DNA of 64,000 nucleotides from Manduca sexta (GCF_014839805.1 NC_051129.1:3972920-4036919); one strand, 5' to 3'. Numbered from the stretch's first letter, positions 11,321 through 24,917 are shown. The notes: a model not told the origin generated them from the sequence alone. Translations and numbers: made by a program.

Positions 11321-12984
11321 TTATTAAGAGAAGCTTATACCCGTTGTGTAACTGAGGGTTTATAGGATTGCTAAATTATGGTGAAGGTTTTGAGTTTAGG
11401 AGTGAAGTAAAGGGTATAAAGTTATTTATTTGGACTATACAGGCCTGTTCTAGATCCTTCTAGAAAGGCGTAAGGTTTGAGAGTGCAATAAATCTGTTAT
11501 CTTATAGAGTTATAATACATAATATGTGGTTTGACGATGAATTGCTTAGTAAAGTTAGTCAATAGAGTTTAAGCAGTTAAGACCTGATTACTGGGAAATC
11601 CATGTTTGAATTAGATGAATTTGACCATAATATTACCCATTAGACGTACTAGAATTTATTCATATTCTATCTCAAAAGAATAAACAGTATTTGTTTGCTT
11701 AATTCATTTTGGCATCCAAATGAATTCGCTTTCGTTTAAATAAAAGTGCAATATATTTTGAATAAAAAGTGAATTAACTATTGCATTAATATTTATGCAG
11801 TTTTATCAAGTTTTAATGGAAAAACCTTTGCTTAGGAAATACCCGTCTTAGTCACCAGTGAAGCTAACCGAATAGGGAAAAAGTTAATTACACTCCTCGG
11901 TAAAACTCATTTAAGAAATGAAAACTGGACGTTATTTTTCACCACTTGTTATTTTTAGTACTTTGTTTAAGTAGCACTTCGATGATTGTTATTTGTCTTT
12001 TTTATTTTCTTTAGTATTTTGAGAATTTTGCGATAATTCAACCATGCCAGTCTCATCGTATCTACGACATTATCATCTTACCCTAAATTGATTTATAAAC
12101 ATATATATATATATAACTCTAGCGGCTTCAGATAGAGATTCCGACAAAATTATTTTAATAAGCCCCAACGTCTAACAAAATACTGTTAAAAGCATTATTC
12201 AGAGCCTCTCTTATAGGCCCCGTCTTAAGAAATTCTACTAATAAGTGTTGCGTACCGTCTATGACACCACACTGCGTATTTGACTTTAGTTTCTTCATTC
12301 ACATTGAAAAAAATGCAGTCCTTAATAATTTTTCCATTAAATGTTCTTAAGTCATTCTTATTCTTAGTAAACGAAACGTTATTGGTATTTGTAACTCTTT
12401 CAACACAAATAGTAGCGAATTATTGACTATTCACTCTATTTTCCTTAATGTCTGCAGAGACATTGCTATCAAGACGCACGGCGTGCACCAGGCGCACATA
12501 CATCAGTGGAGCGTAGTACAATGCAAGTCACAAATTACCCGATAAGGATGTTGCACTCAGTAAACACGGCATCGTGTTACAGATAGTGGCGACTCGCTTG
12601 AGGACAATAAGTGTGAGGATTAGGGTTGTCACTTCTATTGTCCAGGTATTGCAAGTGGCTTGGTATATGTTATTTGACTGTCTGCGACACACACTATTTG
12701 TTTAAAGTTTCCAATGTTACCTTTGATGAAGATGTCAACTCCTCACTGACAGCGATAAATCAAGACATTTTAAACATAATATCTTCCCCTCCTGGCAACC
12801 CTAGTAACCCGCATACAGTGGTTATGATCGTATCATTTAGGCTTCTTAACTCAGGTTTTGACATCAAAGCGCTAGTAATTCACGTATATATAATGCGGTT
12901 CCAACAGGCATAATGAAATGATATAATTTATTTGAACCTGTAAAATGTTATACATTATTTAGATTCCGTCAATATGAACTCTAC
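11321..12984. other. Unique DNA, one long but unconvincing frame
   Basis: No repeat was recognised. A (TA)n run lies near 12103-12114. A frame at 12626-12913 on plus (95 codons, TTG start; contains SNVTFDEDVNSSLTAINQDI) is open but has no clear splice borders. The 12470-12620 stretch is a little GC-richer. Confidence 0.35.
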
Positions 12985-13006
12985 CGTCAGTTCAGAAAAC
13001 AGTTCA

Positions 13007-13055
13007 CACCAGAGAAGAACGGGCAAGAAACTCTGGTGTTGCTCTTTTTAAAATC
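13007..13055 (+). repeat. Short interspersed repeat motif with 8-bp hairpin
   Basis: The sequence agaagaacgggcaagaaactc, followed by tggtgttgctctttttaaa, resembles a motif that recurs widely in moth genomes. CACCAGAG (13007-13014) and CTCTGGTG (13031-13038) form a perfect 8-bp stem. It is probably a fragment of a non-LTR retrotransposon or SINE tail. Family assignment is from memory and uncertain. Confidence 0.4.
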
Positions 13056-13147
13056 AGTTTAAGGTATGAACTACAGTACTTGATAAACAGAAAGAAGAGA
13101 AATTACAATTGTTTTCTTTTTATTGCTGTTTAGAGCAGTTCATTTAT

Positions 13148-13267
13148 GAAATAATGTCGACTGTCGAGAGGTAATCATCTCTCATCAGTCGACATTCTAT
13201 AGGACCCCACTTCACTTACCATCAGGTGCACTGGAGTCACTTTGTCGAGCTTGTATTAAAAAAAAAG
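13148..13267 (+). mobile_element. Non-LTR retrotransposon/SINE 3' tail, family T copy 1
   Basis: Contains gtcgactg...cagtcgacattctatag, then cttaccatcaggtgcactg, and a terminal A-run at about 13257-13266. The same module occurs at 38177-38302 (plus), 17543-17780 (minus) and 29311-29540 (minus). The A-run at one end and variable truncation at the other are typical of 3' ends inserted by target-primed reverse transcription. This copy is 5'-truncated relative to the two minus copies. Confidence 0.65.
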
Positions 13268-16200
13268 TATATTTATAACGCCTAGGCCGGTCCTTAAGTT
13301 AGTGTAAAAGATGCTTTAAACAACGTAGGATTGTAAACACAAGGATTGCTCCACATTATTTGTTTTGTGATAGCTTGATAAAGCGGTCTTCGTCCTGGCC
13401 ATTACCAGGTAAATAAAGTTTGATTTCACAAACTGATATTTACTATTACTTACATTCTTGGAATCGCTATATTGTAGTATATTTAGTCTTATTATTTTTG
13501 CTTTAGACAACAGAAGATATGTCTCATTAATTTATATAAACTACTTTTAATAATAATATTTTTATCATTGAAGTAATTGTCGTCATGGGCGCCGCCAAGA
13601 AAGGGAAGTGCATTTGCACCTACGCTATACTACCTTAAATATCATAAAATTTTATTTTTTCTATTCTAAGCGCGCGGCTTTTTGAAAATGCTCATTTTCA
13701 TAAAAATGGCTCTGTGGTCGATAGATCCTTTCGTTGCAGATTTATTCAGTGACTAATATTTTTTGTGATGTATTTCTGGCTCATGGAGCCCATGATAGTA
13801 GTACCTTTTAAGTAACTGTTATGTTTCATATTTTCATTTTAAAGAAGTCATCATCCTCCGTAGTATCCAAAGAAACGCCTCTCAGAACAATTGTTATGAC
13901 CTGAATTATTTCTTCGTATTCAGATCATAAGGCGCTAACAGAACACGATCATTATGCGAGTGTTAACCTAAATGTTCGTAGATTACTGTACAGTCAGCCA
14001 CAAAACTGTAACAAATTCAAAGCTTATTATGCTTGTAGACATTAAATTTAATCCACATATTCTTTTTCTTTATCTAAGTGAACTGAAGTTTAATTTAGTT
14101 AAGAAAAAATAGTTGTTGATGGCGACACAAAAGTTTAAAGGCGATTATGAATTTGTGTAACCACTTTCGTCGCTGATTGTACATACAGTATTATCGAACG
14201 GCTTCCTGTCCTACTAACAATTGTTTTTACATCGGCATATTGCTTTATTACTTTGATAACTTGCGGTATTTTAAGCTTTATATTCTTAGTATATGTCATA
14301 GCCGCCATTTTTGAAGATAACGCATCGAGCTAAATTTTAATTCCGGGGAATAAGTATTGCTCGAAAAATGAGTGGATTATAATTATTTTAGATACAGTAA
14401 AATACTTTTTTAAATTGAGTGAGTCAGTAAGATTAGTAATACGCTTCCTGTGGGATATTTTTTATAGTTTGCCATAAAATAATGCCATACACATGTTGTA
14501 GAACTCGTCTACAAGTAACGGTACGACTTACGAGTATTCCTTATCGATTTTATGGAAAATGACTCAGGACAAAAATCTACAGGCAAATTTGTTGTAAATG
14601 AAATAAATACATTGAAATCGGGGTCAAACGGTGCATCCCTTCATTTTAAATGTACATTTTTAATTATATTGTATCGCGGTTTTTTATATTGTATTATTTC
14701 CCGACTTGTGACTTTGTAGCCTTGATGGTCACGAGGTCGATATTTTTTTAAACTACGCTTCGTAAATTACGAAACTCTTCAAATATTGTGGTACTGCGAC
14801 TAGTTTCTATAGAATCCAGTTAACTGAAGGTAATGAGTAGATAAAGGCCGCACCCGACGACCCGCTTTTGCACCGTCAAGATAAGATTTATGCTATTTTC
14901 ATTTTTTATTTCCACACAATGGACATTACATGTTTTGCCTCAGTAAACTTCGTTAGTGTAACGGTTTTTGATAAATGTAAATACATTCTGTCCTTTTGTT
15001 GGTTCTTTTTTGTTAGCCACTAACTGCTTGTGTTTAAATTTAAGTAGATAATTATTTTTCGGCGAAAAAGGATTTCTAATAAGCGTTCTGATAATTACAA
15101 ATTTTAAATTCTTTAAGAATGATTTTTTTTTATAAATTTTGTTGTAATTATTTTCGTTGATTTTATTTGAAGTGAAAAAGTAAGCGTTTACTTTCTTTTA
15201 ATTATGCCTTGTTCTTAACATTTATAGTTAAAAACAATTTACTCCATCACTGAAACCGTAGAATTCCTCGAAAATATTCTTTTCCATGTTTTTATTTACC
15301 ACATTACTTATATTTTTGATGATTCACAATCATAACTGTCGCGCACTAAATGAACGAAGTTTGGTTACGATGTACTCTTTCTCTTATTGTTTTATTCGTT
15401 ATTTTGACCGTCACATAAAAATATAGTAATATTTTTTCCTTTCACCAAGAACTTTATTATATTTAGGAATTGTTTTAGAATAAATGCTCGTGATTTCGTT
15501 GTAGTTGCGTAGTTTATCAAAACTAGAGTGAACTATGTTCAAACACAAGCGTTGGTTTAAATTGTCAAACAGTAGTCGTTATAAATTATCTTGTCGTAAG
15601 TGATACTGTGAAATACTAGAACAGGCACTAACATTACCGATCGACACGGTTGCTATAGATTAGATTGAATCGCCATTCTATAACAAATGCGTTTTGAATT
15701 GTCCTTATTGAGAAATGAATGAATTGTGGATTCGTTAGATTTAAATGAGAAATTAATTTTAAGATTTTTTTTAATGTTGATAAAATGTATAAAATATTGA
15801 AAGATTTCGGCCATCTTTATCGATTTTATAAATAAATTATATTTTCAAATATTAAACTATCTCACGACACTCATATACTAATTATGTTTTAGGTGCCTTT
15901 TTCTTTATTAAACCAAAGGGTTCCTTTGTGTATAAAGGCTCTAATAGCACTAAGAGCACTTGCTTCTAGATACACTGTTGCATATTTTTACGTTAAGTTA
16001 GCAAACGAAAGTGCGTACTCAACTAAGCGTTAAGTGCCGGCGAAAGTATCTGCGGACAAAGCAATCTAATAAGACCAGATCATGTTTAAAAACAAGTCTA
16101 TACTTTTTTAGTAATTTTCTTTTTGTTGTTTATTTAAGTTGCTTTACTCTATAGGAATTAAAGGAAAGTCAAATTATATTGTCTACAGACTTTTAATTGC

Positions 16201-16356
16201 GTTATATTATATTAATAGAATAAAGTCTTTCGGAAACTAAAATAACTTTAGCTGTGCGTAGTTAATTCTGGAGATATACGAACTAGCCCATGACAATTCA
16301 TTTATCCCCACTAAACTGCTAGGAGATTCTCTTACAGTCCAAACCCTTGTAGAGAA
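13268..16356. other. Unique AT-rich non-coding DNA
   Basis: No gene, RNA or repeat was recognised in about 3 kb. Frames are short on both strands. A small GC-richer patch lies at 14845-14875. Confidence 0.5.
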
Positions 16357-16404
16357 GCCTTAGGTTCGAGTTCCAGGAAAACTGTGTGATCCATAATATT
16401 TATG
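16357..16404 (+). repeat. Direct repeat unit 1 (B-box-like)
   Basis: ccttaggttcgagttccagg...actgtgtgatccataatatt is repeated at 16772-16816 with a few changes and a small indel. GGTTCGAGTTCC resembles the B box of tRNA-derived SINEs, so both may be remnants of one decayed SINE family, or the product of a local duplication 415 bp apart. Confidence 0.5.
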
Positions 16405-16771
16405 TTTCATTAAAATATGAAGATATTATAAAGTTGATTTATATCTTCGTGTTAGCGTTGATGATGTGCCTAAATAAAATTAAACCCAAAATCGACCCAA
16501 ATCCAATACAAAGTCTTATGACCTTGTCAAATAATTAACGCAGATTTATTCCGAACAGGAAAACATATTCGGATTTATTAACATAATACATAAGATTGCA
16601 TAATAATTGCATGTAACTGTTATCTGTGTACCTGACCCGCAATTACTATTTAATGTCAATGAATCATATTGATGGGTACGTTCAACTTTAGTATGTTTAT
16701 GTAAGGACTAAGAAATATGATTTGTAAATTATTTTAACATTAAGTAACTTTGACGATGTAGTGATGATCAG

Positions 16772-16816
16772 AGGCGTTAGGTTCGAGCTCCAAGAAAACT
16801 GTGATGCATAATATTT
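16772..16816 (+). repeat. Direct repeat unit 2
   Basis: gcgttaggttcgagctccaa...actgtgatgcataatattt, the partner of 16357-16404. The flanking sequence is not obviously shared, which favours dispersed-repeat remnants over a recent segmental duplication. Confidence 0.5.
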
Positions 16817-16904
16817 GTCCAAAACTTTTGAGGAATATGTTAGAGACTTTCCCGTCCTTCTCACCACTACAAACCCTGTAAGCCAGAATCAGTAGTGGCA
16901 CGCA

Positions 16905-17065
16905 TTTTATGACACCGAGCGGTGAAGCTCGGCGAGGCTTAGGAAACACGAATTTGTCTTTATCCTGCAACGAAATTAATAATATAAAGATAGGGAAGAG
17001 ATGGAAATATTATTTGTCCACTTCCCTCAATAGCAAAGCGAGAGATTAAATAAAGAACTGAGGTA
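16905..17065 (-). repeat. Dispersed lepidopteran repeat, copy 2
   Basis: 16986-17060 matches the core at 9834-9908 (aaagatagggaagag ... gtccacttccctc ... agcaaagcg). The upstream GC-richer part (gacaccgagcggtgaagctc) is likely part of the same insertion, but the border is unclear. Confidence 0.45.
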
Positions 17066-17542
17066 TACGACAGTATGGATTACTAAGTATGATTTAACAG
17101 TAAATTTAAGTTGAAATCTACAAAATGAACTTTGGCATCAGTTACACTTAAACCGGAGTCAATAAAGCAGTTGGAATTAGGTATTCCCGCAAAATTTACC
17201 AGAATTACGTTTGGTAAAAACATTCACTTTCCCAAGCTTTTAGTTAAGATACTTTTACCAACGCGAAGACGTAGTAATTTATCGAACATGTATTTATTAA
17301 GCTAGAGCTCTTGTCTAGCCAATATATTTTCTATCTCCTAGGATTCCCTACCCTACATAACATTTATTACGGACATGTGCGTGGGACAACATCATAAAGG
17401 CCCCAGGGTTCCTATATTCAGTAGCCGAAGCCGAGTGCCTTTTTTATTTATTTGTCTGTAGCGGCGTTATGAAAGACGGCCTTTTTACTCACGATATAGA
17501 GGCTGTGTGTTTTATATTTCTGTTTAAATTATTGGTACAGCA
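17066..17542. other. Unique DNA
   Basis: No clear feature was found. The stretch at 17385-17450 (gtgcgtgggacaac ... ggccccagggttcc) is slightly GC-richer but unassigned. Confidence 0.4.
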
Positions 17543-17780
17543 GTTTTCTTTTTTTTTATACGGGCACGAAATTGTGGTCCAATAGAATGTCGACTGATGA
17601 GTGATGATTACCCCTTGGCAGTCGACACAATTATGCCGGCCTGTCGGAACTGGATATACACAGGCTGATCCCGGATCGTGACACACTTAGGTGGGCTAGT
17701 ATGGCGGTTTTTAACCCTTTGTGTGCGTTGGTCGCCATCCGGTCGGATATAAAATGTAATAGGTGTACTACCACCAGCAA
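17543..17780 (-). mobile_element. Non-LTR retrotransposon/SINE 3' region, family T copy 2
   Basis: A T-run (17543-17558) marks the poly(A) end of a minus-strand insertion. Then come the conserved gtcgactgatgagtgatgat ... ggcagtcgacacaattatgc module and a distal part (gcgttggtcgccatccggtc ... accaccagcaa) shared with 29311-29540. The two minus copies therefore define about 230 bp of the family. The plus copies at 13148 and 38177 keep only the poly(A)-proximal half. Confidence 0.65.
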
Positions 17781-20329
17781 ATTCCCGAATTCTTTTTCCA
17801 GTCAGTCAGCATAGCTGTGTAAGCTTCGATAGTTAGTCTCTAAAATTGTACTCTAACAAATTATATTATGTATATTGTTTTTTTATACTACTTAGAGAGT
17901 CTGCCTTTACTCATTAAAAATACGTAGAGCATTAGACGGAAGAAATATAAAAAATGCAAATTAGTATTTTTGCTGCCATTTATCCAATTACATGTAAAAT
18001 TTTTGCGAAAAAACCTAAACGAACCATAAAAACCATCTTGAAATCAAGCATTCAAAACAGATCGCGGAGGAGAATGCAATATTCAAAAAGGCAATATTCG
18101 AGATAGCGAGGCCATTATACCAGAGGGACAGACAAATAATGAGGGTCCAAAACAACCCCAAGGAAACGCGTTTTCACGCTCTGCCGCTTTTATGGTGTTG
18201 TTCCATTAAATTTTCATTCATTCACGACGTTCCTGTAAATTTTTCTTACACTTACGCTTTATGAATAACAAATGAGTGGCAACTTTCAAAACACGAAATT
18301 CGCGTGAGCCATTGTTGTGACCTTCAGAAACATTTATCGAAAAATTGTAGACATTAAAATACTTTTATTATCATGAGAATAATTAACACAGTAATTGGTT
18401 TTATTAAATATTACAAAGATATATATTTTACTTACTAATATTAATTATTTAACTAGTAATTAGTATCTTATGTGTTACCAATTTGAGTGAGGGAGGAGGG
18501 CGAAGTTTCGCTATTTGATACGTAGCTCACGTTCCCCCTCTGATGGTATTTATTCCCCCTTAAAATATTTTTCTAAATGTTTACGTACGCACCATAATAG
18601 TCACAATTCTACTCCGAGGGTGTGCATTATCTGACATTCAGAGTTATTTTATTGCGTAAAATTACTGATATACTTAATTTAGTATGTAATGTAATTAATT
18701 ATTTCAAAATGTTTTGTTGAATTATACAATTACAATGTAGGTCATCATTTTCACTGCAATTTGCAATTGGATTAAATTACTACATAAAATTTTACTATCA
18801 TTGCAATATTATGATATTGAAAATCATTTTTGGAAAGCATTCGCAAGAACATTATTCAGAATTAATTACGAAAATAACATTTTAATACTGTTTTTATCGT
18901 TTTTCAATTGAATGCGTTAAAATGATGAAAAGGAAAACATTACGGCAGAACACTGTTCGGAGACCTGCATAATGATTCCGACCGACGGAGTCTTTGGAGG
19001 CTTCGTATTTAGTTGTTTATATAAATAATAATTGTTTTGATTCACTTTAAATTACTTTTATCGTATAAGAAAACATTAAACGATTGAATTACCGTTTTTA
19101 AATTTAAAATTATATAACAACTTGAAAATCTTCCAGAATTTGTTTTGTATAAAATTAAATAGATTCGCTAACCCTACTGATCCCGCGGGATCTCTCGTAT
19201 CTCCGACGACAGCTTTCGCCTGAGACTTGGATTATCAACGTTCTTATCCCAATGTCGGACGATTAACAAGTTTTTGCTAAATAATCCAGTCCAGACACCA
19301 TTTCGTTTAACGACATTTGGCTTTGCCACTCTTTAGCAGTTAGGTAAACGTTTTTAATTATTCTTTATTGTTATTTTGTTTAGATGCAAGCGTTTTGCAT
19401 ACAGCATTAGAAGTTTTAGTAAATTGATTATAATTTTTGCTTTTATTAAACTCAGTTGAATCGTTTGGCTATATTAGACTACAAAAATAATTTCTTTACG
19501 CAGTTTACGAGTCCTAGCACGACTCCCTGAGGCCCGCCAAAATCTGGAAATGTAAGCCTCGCGTGACTATTCTCACTGACATTTATTTTTGGCGCGGAAT
19601 TATTTCTTATCTGTGACATTAACAGACCTCCTTTGATCTTAAAACGGCGTTAACCTATATTGTAGTTTTGAAGATAGATGGGTAGTCTTAATACAAACCG
19701 GGTGAAGATATTGTTTGCAACACTATAATGGCGGCAAAGGATTAAGTAATAAGTAGTTAAGTACACAGGGATTACTGTCGATAATACAAAAAAACTACAG
19801 AAAAATCGTAAAAATTTTCTTGATTTTTAAGGAGAACTAATTAACATTTTTCGTGCGGGCAATATCGCCTCGTTTGAAATGCAACATCAAAGCTGTTTAC
19901 CAAAGTTTTCTGGGAAACAGTGATGCCAAACATGAATCGAGGTTGTCAACAATTACTTTGAACATTCGTCCCGCGTACTTTATAAGTATTATTCAGTTTG
20001 GAGTTAAAATCTAAATCTTCGATATGACAGTCAATGACTATTATGTCATTTTAATGTCAAAAAATAACAATGACAATAAAATAGTTTACCACGTGGACCT
20101 ATTGTTAAAGTAAGGTTACGAGTACAAATTGACTTGCATAGATCATGTTTATAAAAACAAGTCTATTATAATTGTGTTTTGCTGTGACTAATTTATTGGT
20201 ACGTGTGAAAATATGATTTCAGGTGTTATTTTGAACCATATTCATACATATAAAGAAATTGTAACAAGCCGATGTCTGTACATTATAAGTATTGAAGTAA
20301 CAATAATGTAGGATCTTTATTAAAGCAAC
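17781..20329. other. Unique AT-rich non-coding DNA
   Basis: No gene was recognised. It contains the palindrome GATCCCGCGGGATC (19179-19192) inside a GC-richer patch (19160-19260), and a 28-bp near-match (20137-20167) to 16073-16103 (atcatgttta.aaaacaagtct). Confidence 0.45.
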
Positions 20330-20394
20330 AGAACTGTATGTTTGTAAACTCTATGGATATCAATGCAGTTTTCAACGACGTATTGCTAGAGGTT

Positions 20395-20496
20395 CTATCT
20401 AAAATGTAGACTACATTTTATCCCGGGAAAATATACAGCGGGACTTTTATTACGGAAAAACTTTTTCATGCGAGCAGACCCGCTAGCAAAAACTAG
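20395..20496 (+). mobile_element. Helitron 3' fragment
   Basis: The body tail cattttatcccgggaaaata leads to a degenerate hairpin (tgcga gcagac ccgct) and agcaaaaaCTAG, followed by host T (20497). The 3' end is canonical, but the 5' TC terminus could not be fixed, so the copy is old or truncated. Confidence 0.6.
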
Positions 20497-20497
20497 T

Positions 20498-23063
20498 TCA
20501 TAACAAAAAAATGTCCGCCTTTTTACTGATAGCTTAGTTTAGTCTATGAAAAAAATATGCTATCTAGAATGTTCACCGTGTTTACAGTAGTCAATTCGGG
20601 AATATACCGGATACCCTCTTAGCAGCTATTCAACCAGATTCTATCGAAGTCGTGACCAATCATTAGCTGCTCATAAAACTAATGCGCCTTTATCAGTGGT
20701 CGATCAATATGGACTAGCAGCACAACACAACAATCAATCACAATTTAACATCGACCTTTTGGCCCGTATTGGCTGATTTGACGTCCAGTGTACGCTGGCA
20801 CGGTCAATTGTTTGATGTGTTCCCGAAATGATTATAATAGGGGTCTTGTTATGTTGGTCGATGGAATCTTCGGTGATAACACATAGTTGTTTCAATTAGA
20901 AGCTTCATGGTACTTAGATTAATGGTAGGTTATTTTATTATACGTGAATATGAAACTTGTTTTTGCGAGGAGTAGGGAACTTGTAATTATTACACGTTAG
21001 ACTACACTAATGCAGTATTACTTATAAACTTGTTTTAGTGTAAAGAAGTGATTAGGAATTGCTTTAATAGCTGTCAAAAACATCACCGTTTTCCTAGTTA
21101 AAGCCTAATTAAAAGGCAAGATGGCGGGTTTTGACTTACAGCTGATCGAGTAAATTTTTGTTTTAACTAAGCATAGCTTTGCAAATTTTTCATGAGTAAG
21201 ACTGATAAAATAAAGCTGAAGGGTTTGTTTACATACGCAAATTTCAGGAACGAGCTGATTTTGTAATTTTCTTCTAATAGGAAACATTACTCCTGAGTCC
21301 TATAGGCTTTTAATTGTGGGAAAATATTTGCCCTAAAGAATTCATGGAGCGGAGGACAAATGCATCAAATCATCATGCAAAATAGAGCTAAAGGTTCCGA
21401 CACTTTCATTGCCTATCTATTAGCTAGTTAGAATCCCCAATACGTATAACCTATTTAAAAACGTACACTATAACGCACTACGGGCTTTTTTAATCTTCCA
21501 TTAGATTAAATCCCAGACACATAACTAGTAATACTATACTGATACATGTTTACCCAACTAGAACAAAATAAAACAGTCAACCAAGCTTCTTAACTCCGCT
21601 TACCTTGCATTCTATACATTGTCGGTCCCCCGAGTGGAAACTGCTTTGAAAAACTTTGTGACGTATTTTTTGTCGCAAACTTTTTCTTTGTATTGTAAAC
21701 ATCACTTTCTTTGTAGGTCGTGGTTAGCTTGTGAAAAATACAGGTGTATTTCGATGTTTTTCGGAGTTTGTAGGTAACGGTATAGGTATAAAAGAGATAT
21801 CCTTACTTAACCTAATAAGCTATCTGTTTCTTGTGTCTTTTATCAAAGTATTGGAAATGAAAAAATGACAATGAATGATCACCCTAAATTCTAGTAACGT
21901 TTAGATATTTTTAAGTACATTGTTGTCTAAGGTGAATTTCCATTGGCTCATTTACGTATCTTGTACTCAAATAAGTTACAATTTGAAAAAAAAAACGTTT
22001 TATATGACTACATATTCTATATGGTTACATAAATATGATCAAGTATCACTTAATTGAGTTGTTAATGCTCGAAAGTGTGTGAAATGACCATGAAGTTATT
22101 ATGTCGTTTTGCCTGCCTTCATGGAAATAACGGAGAACCTGTGATTTGTGACATTTCAAGCATTGTTTATGTTCCACTTTCCATCACTATCTTATAACAG
22201 TGTGGTATTTCTATTGCATAAGTTAACGATTTAATTGCTGCAATTTGAACGGGTATTAAATCTATAAACATGGCAACACGCGATCCATTGTTAAAATTGT
22301 GTAAATTCATTGATTTTTTTTGGGAGTTTGCGTGTTTTTAATTGAGAAAATCGCGTGATGACGCGAGTTTAGATTTTTGTAATATCTGATGGTTCTGGCT
22401 GATAATAAATTGTGCGGATAAGGTTAGTAAGATCTGAATTGACTAGTTGCTCTTGCTTGCCCGTGTAGATATAAAAGTATTTATATTTATTTATTGTAGT
22501 TATATTTTGGAAAAATATAGTTAGACACTTCTTATTTTTCATTACTGCCAACGTTAAAAGCATTCTTTTGTTGTACATTTAAGATTTGTTTTGTTTTTGG
22601 CAATAAAAAATGAATGTTGAAAACCAGCTCATTTAAGATTGTTACATAACACATACTAAAGTTGGAATTTGAAAGTAATTTGCCACACCGCTTAAAACAA
22701 TTCCTGTCGAACGTTACTTATGGCGCCAAAATTACCAGCAATACGTTTTCTTATAAATCCACGATCCAATATCGAATTCTTGCACGCGAAATGGCAATCT
22801 CTCTGACCCTACATTACTATTCAAATTCCCTAATTTACACTTGGTAATGGCAACCCTAGCGTTTGGGGAATACCACGCTTCCCACCCTTAACCTTACCAC
22901 GAGTCCCAAACTCGAACGAAGATATTAGCAGCTGAATTGTCCAATAAATTAGATCTTGTAACAACTTACTAAGTGTAGTCGATTTAGTGACGATCTTAGT
23001 TTGGTATTCTGTATTAGCATATTGTGTAGGGTTTGCGCTTCGTTAATAGACTTGAATTATATC
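20498..23063. other. Unique AT-rich non-coding DNA
   Basis: No gene or recognisable repeat. Short frames (21105-21287, 22369-22578, 22662-22847) are not supported by splice signals or composition. Confidence 0.5.
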
Positions 23064-23170
23064 ACATACGCGGCTTCGGTCGCGTGTAAGACTTTTTCGG
23101 CATAAAAGTCCCGCTTTATAATTTCCCGGGATAAAAAGTAACCTATATTTTTTCCAGGAATTCAAATTAT
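23064..23170 (-). mobile_element. Decayed Helitron 3' end, reverse orientation
   Basis: Read on the minus strand, it carries the family body (ggttactttttatcccgggaaat) followed by an acgcgaccgaagccgcgt hairpin. The expected CAAAAGCTAG terminus has mutated away. The body matches the 3' half of 6917-7102. Confidence 0.5.
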
Positions 23171-24709
23171 ATCTATACCTAATATCTTTGAAATTCATTC
23201 AGTATTTTTTGAGGTTATTGCGTTTAGATAGAGGCGGCGCTGACTTTGTTTTATATGTAAGGATATCATACATGACTTATTGCTTAGTTTTAGAAACTGG
23301 AGTCTTAAAAGGCAATCAATAGTCATGTAAAGTCAATTTAGACGTTTTGTTTGGCTATCGAAAATGTATTAGCGCAGAGAAATTGTGAGATCATTATGAT
23401 CATCAGAATGTAATCAATATAGTCTATATCTATTAGGAGTGAATAAAGACGTATAACTTATGCCGCAATTGTTTATGAAGTGGACATGCAATATTAGTAA
23501 TCTATATCCACGTAAAGTATTTCATTAAGAGCTAATTTTTCAATAACCACTTAATCCATCAAATAAATTATAACCCGACTCAGTATAAAAGTGAGACAAA
23601 TCAACAACTTCACACACACAATTATCATTTTTAATTCGTTTGTTATAACTTATTCTACGAATCACTTTTATCTAATAAATGAAAATTCAGCCCTTTAATA
23701 TAACAGAATGAAATTAACAATCTAACCAACGAACTGTCTTGTCAGAATATCAACGTCGAAGCTATAAATAATCCAGCGTGGGCCATTCAAATAATTACAA
23801 CGCGGGATCGAAAATCTATCTGTAATTTATAGTTATTTGGCATACGTTACTCAATCGTTGCTATTATTATCCACCGCAACAAGGTGGTCACATATCATTC
23901 TATAGCACATTGTTTCATAAGGTTTGGGTGGTCGCGTTTAACATTTGAGAACTGATTGGCAATTCGATACTTTGAATAGTTTGTAATTTTGATTAAAGCA
24001 TAAGACATTTCAACTTAAGACATAACAGGATGCAGTATTTATGATCTTTGCTGGCATTAAGTTAGTGTAGGGCGATGTAGCAGCTATGGTTTTTAGAGAT
24101 GAGTAGATTTCAGTGTGATGTAAGTAGAAGTTACTTTAAGCCGCTCGAAAATGATGCTGATTGCTGTATCATAAACTCTATAAACCTATTTATTTTTATT
24201 ATCATAATTGGACATATAATAAATTATGCTTCTTTATTTCTATTTGTACTGGCTTTCCGGCCAGTTTTAAGTGATAAAAGCTCCTAATTCAATGTCCCAG
24301 AATATTCAGGTACCCTTATTCTAATATGTTCAAGAAAACGAAATTTATAGTTCTATGAAAATACACCAAGCGACTTGTAAATCGTATAACTCTAATATGG
24401 TTTCTGAGTACGCATTTATCGGATACGTGCGCTCAGCATTGAATTTGTTAACCTATTTACCTACGTTCTGAGCGTGAGATTTCAAATTGCTCCTTTAAGG
24501 TACGTAGTTTGCATATGCCTCGGAAGCAAACTGGCTGAATGTTGGTTTCGCTAATCAGGATTTGCTTTGATTTTATTTTGCGTAAAATTCTTTTCGCTGA
24601 TATGTGACTCAATATAGTAAATTGAAATAATTGTAAAGTAATAATTATTATTGGAGGCGAGGGAATTAAATTTATTTGACAATATTAAACGGAAGATGAA
24701 TCGGCGGAA
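23171..24709. other. Unique AT-rich non-coding DNA
   Basis: No feature was recognised. A short CA run lies near 23611-23620. The site atgtaagt at 24118 is donor-like but without an open exon upstream. Confidence 0.45.
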
Positions 24710-24917
24710 TCTTTATTAATATTATGTAGAGGAAAGTTTGTGAGTTTGTTTGTAGGTTTGTAAGGGCTAATCTCTGGAACTAAGTTACTCATTTAGAAAA
24801 TTCTTTAACTAACAAGAAGCTAGATAACTCCTGAGTGCTATTAGCTACTTATTACTCCCGGAAATTAATTATACTGAAAAAAATTATCATGCGGACGGAG
24901 CTGTGGGCAAAAGCTAA
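24710..24917 (+). mobile_element. Complete 208-bp non-autonomous Helitron
   Basis: It begins TCTTTATTAATATTATG after host A (24709), has the family motif gtttgtgagtttgtttg and ggctaatctctggaac, and ends tgcggacggagctgtgggcaaaagCTAA before host T (24918). The terminal hairpin is degenerate but present. The internal phrase ctaatctctggaactaa is shared with 50501-50743 and 57146-57324, placing them in one family. Confidence 0.8.

Noticed and set aside
12103..12115. (TA)n run as a transposon target or TATA box
   Set aside because: A simple repeat in AT-rich DNA with no transposon ends or transcription start evidence nearby.
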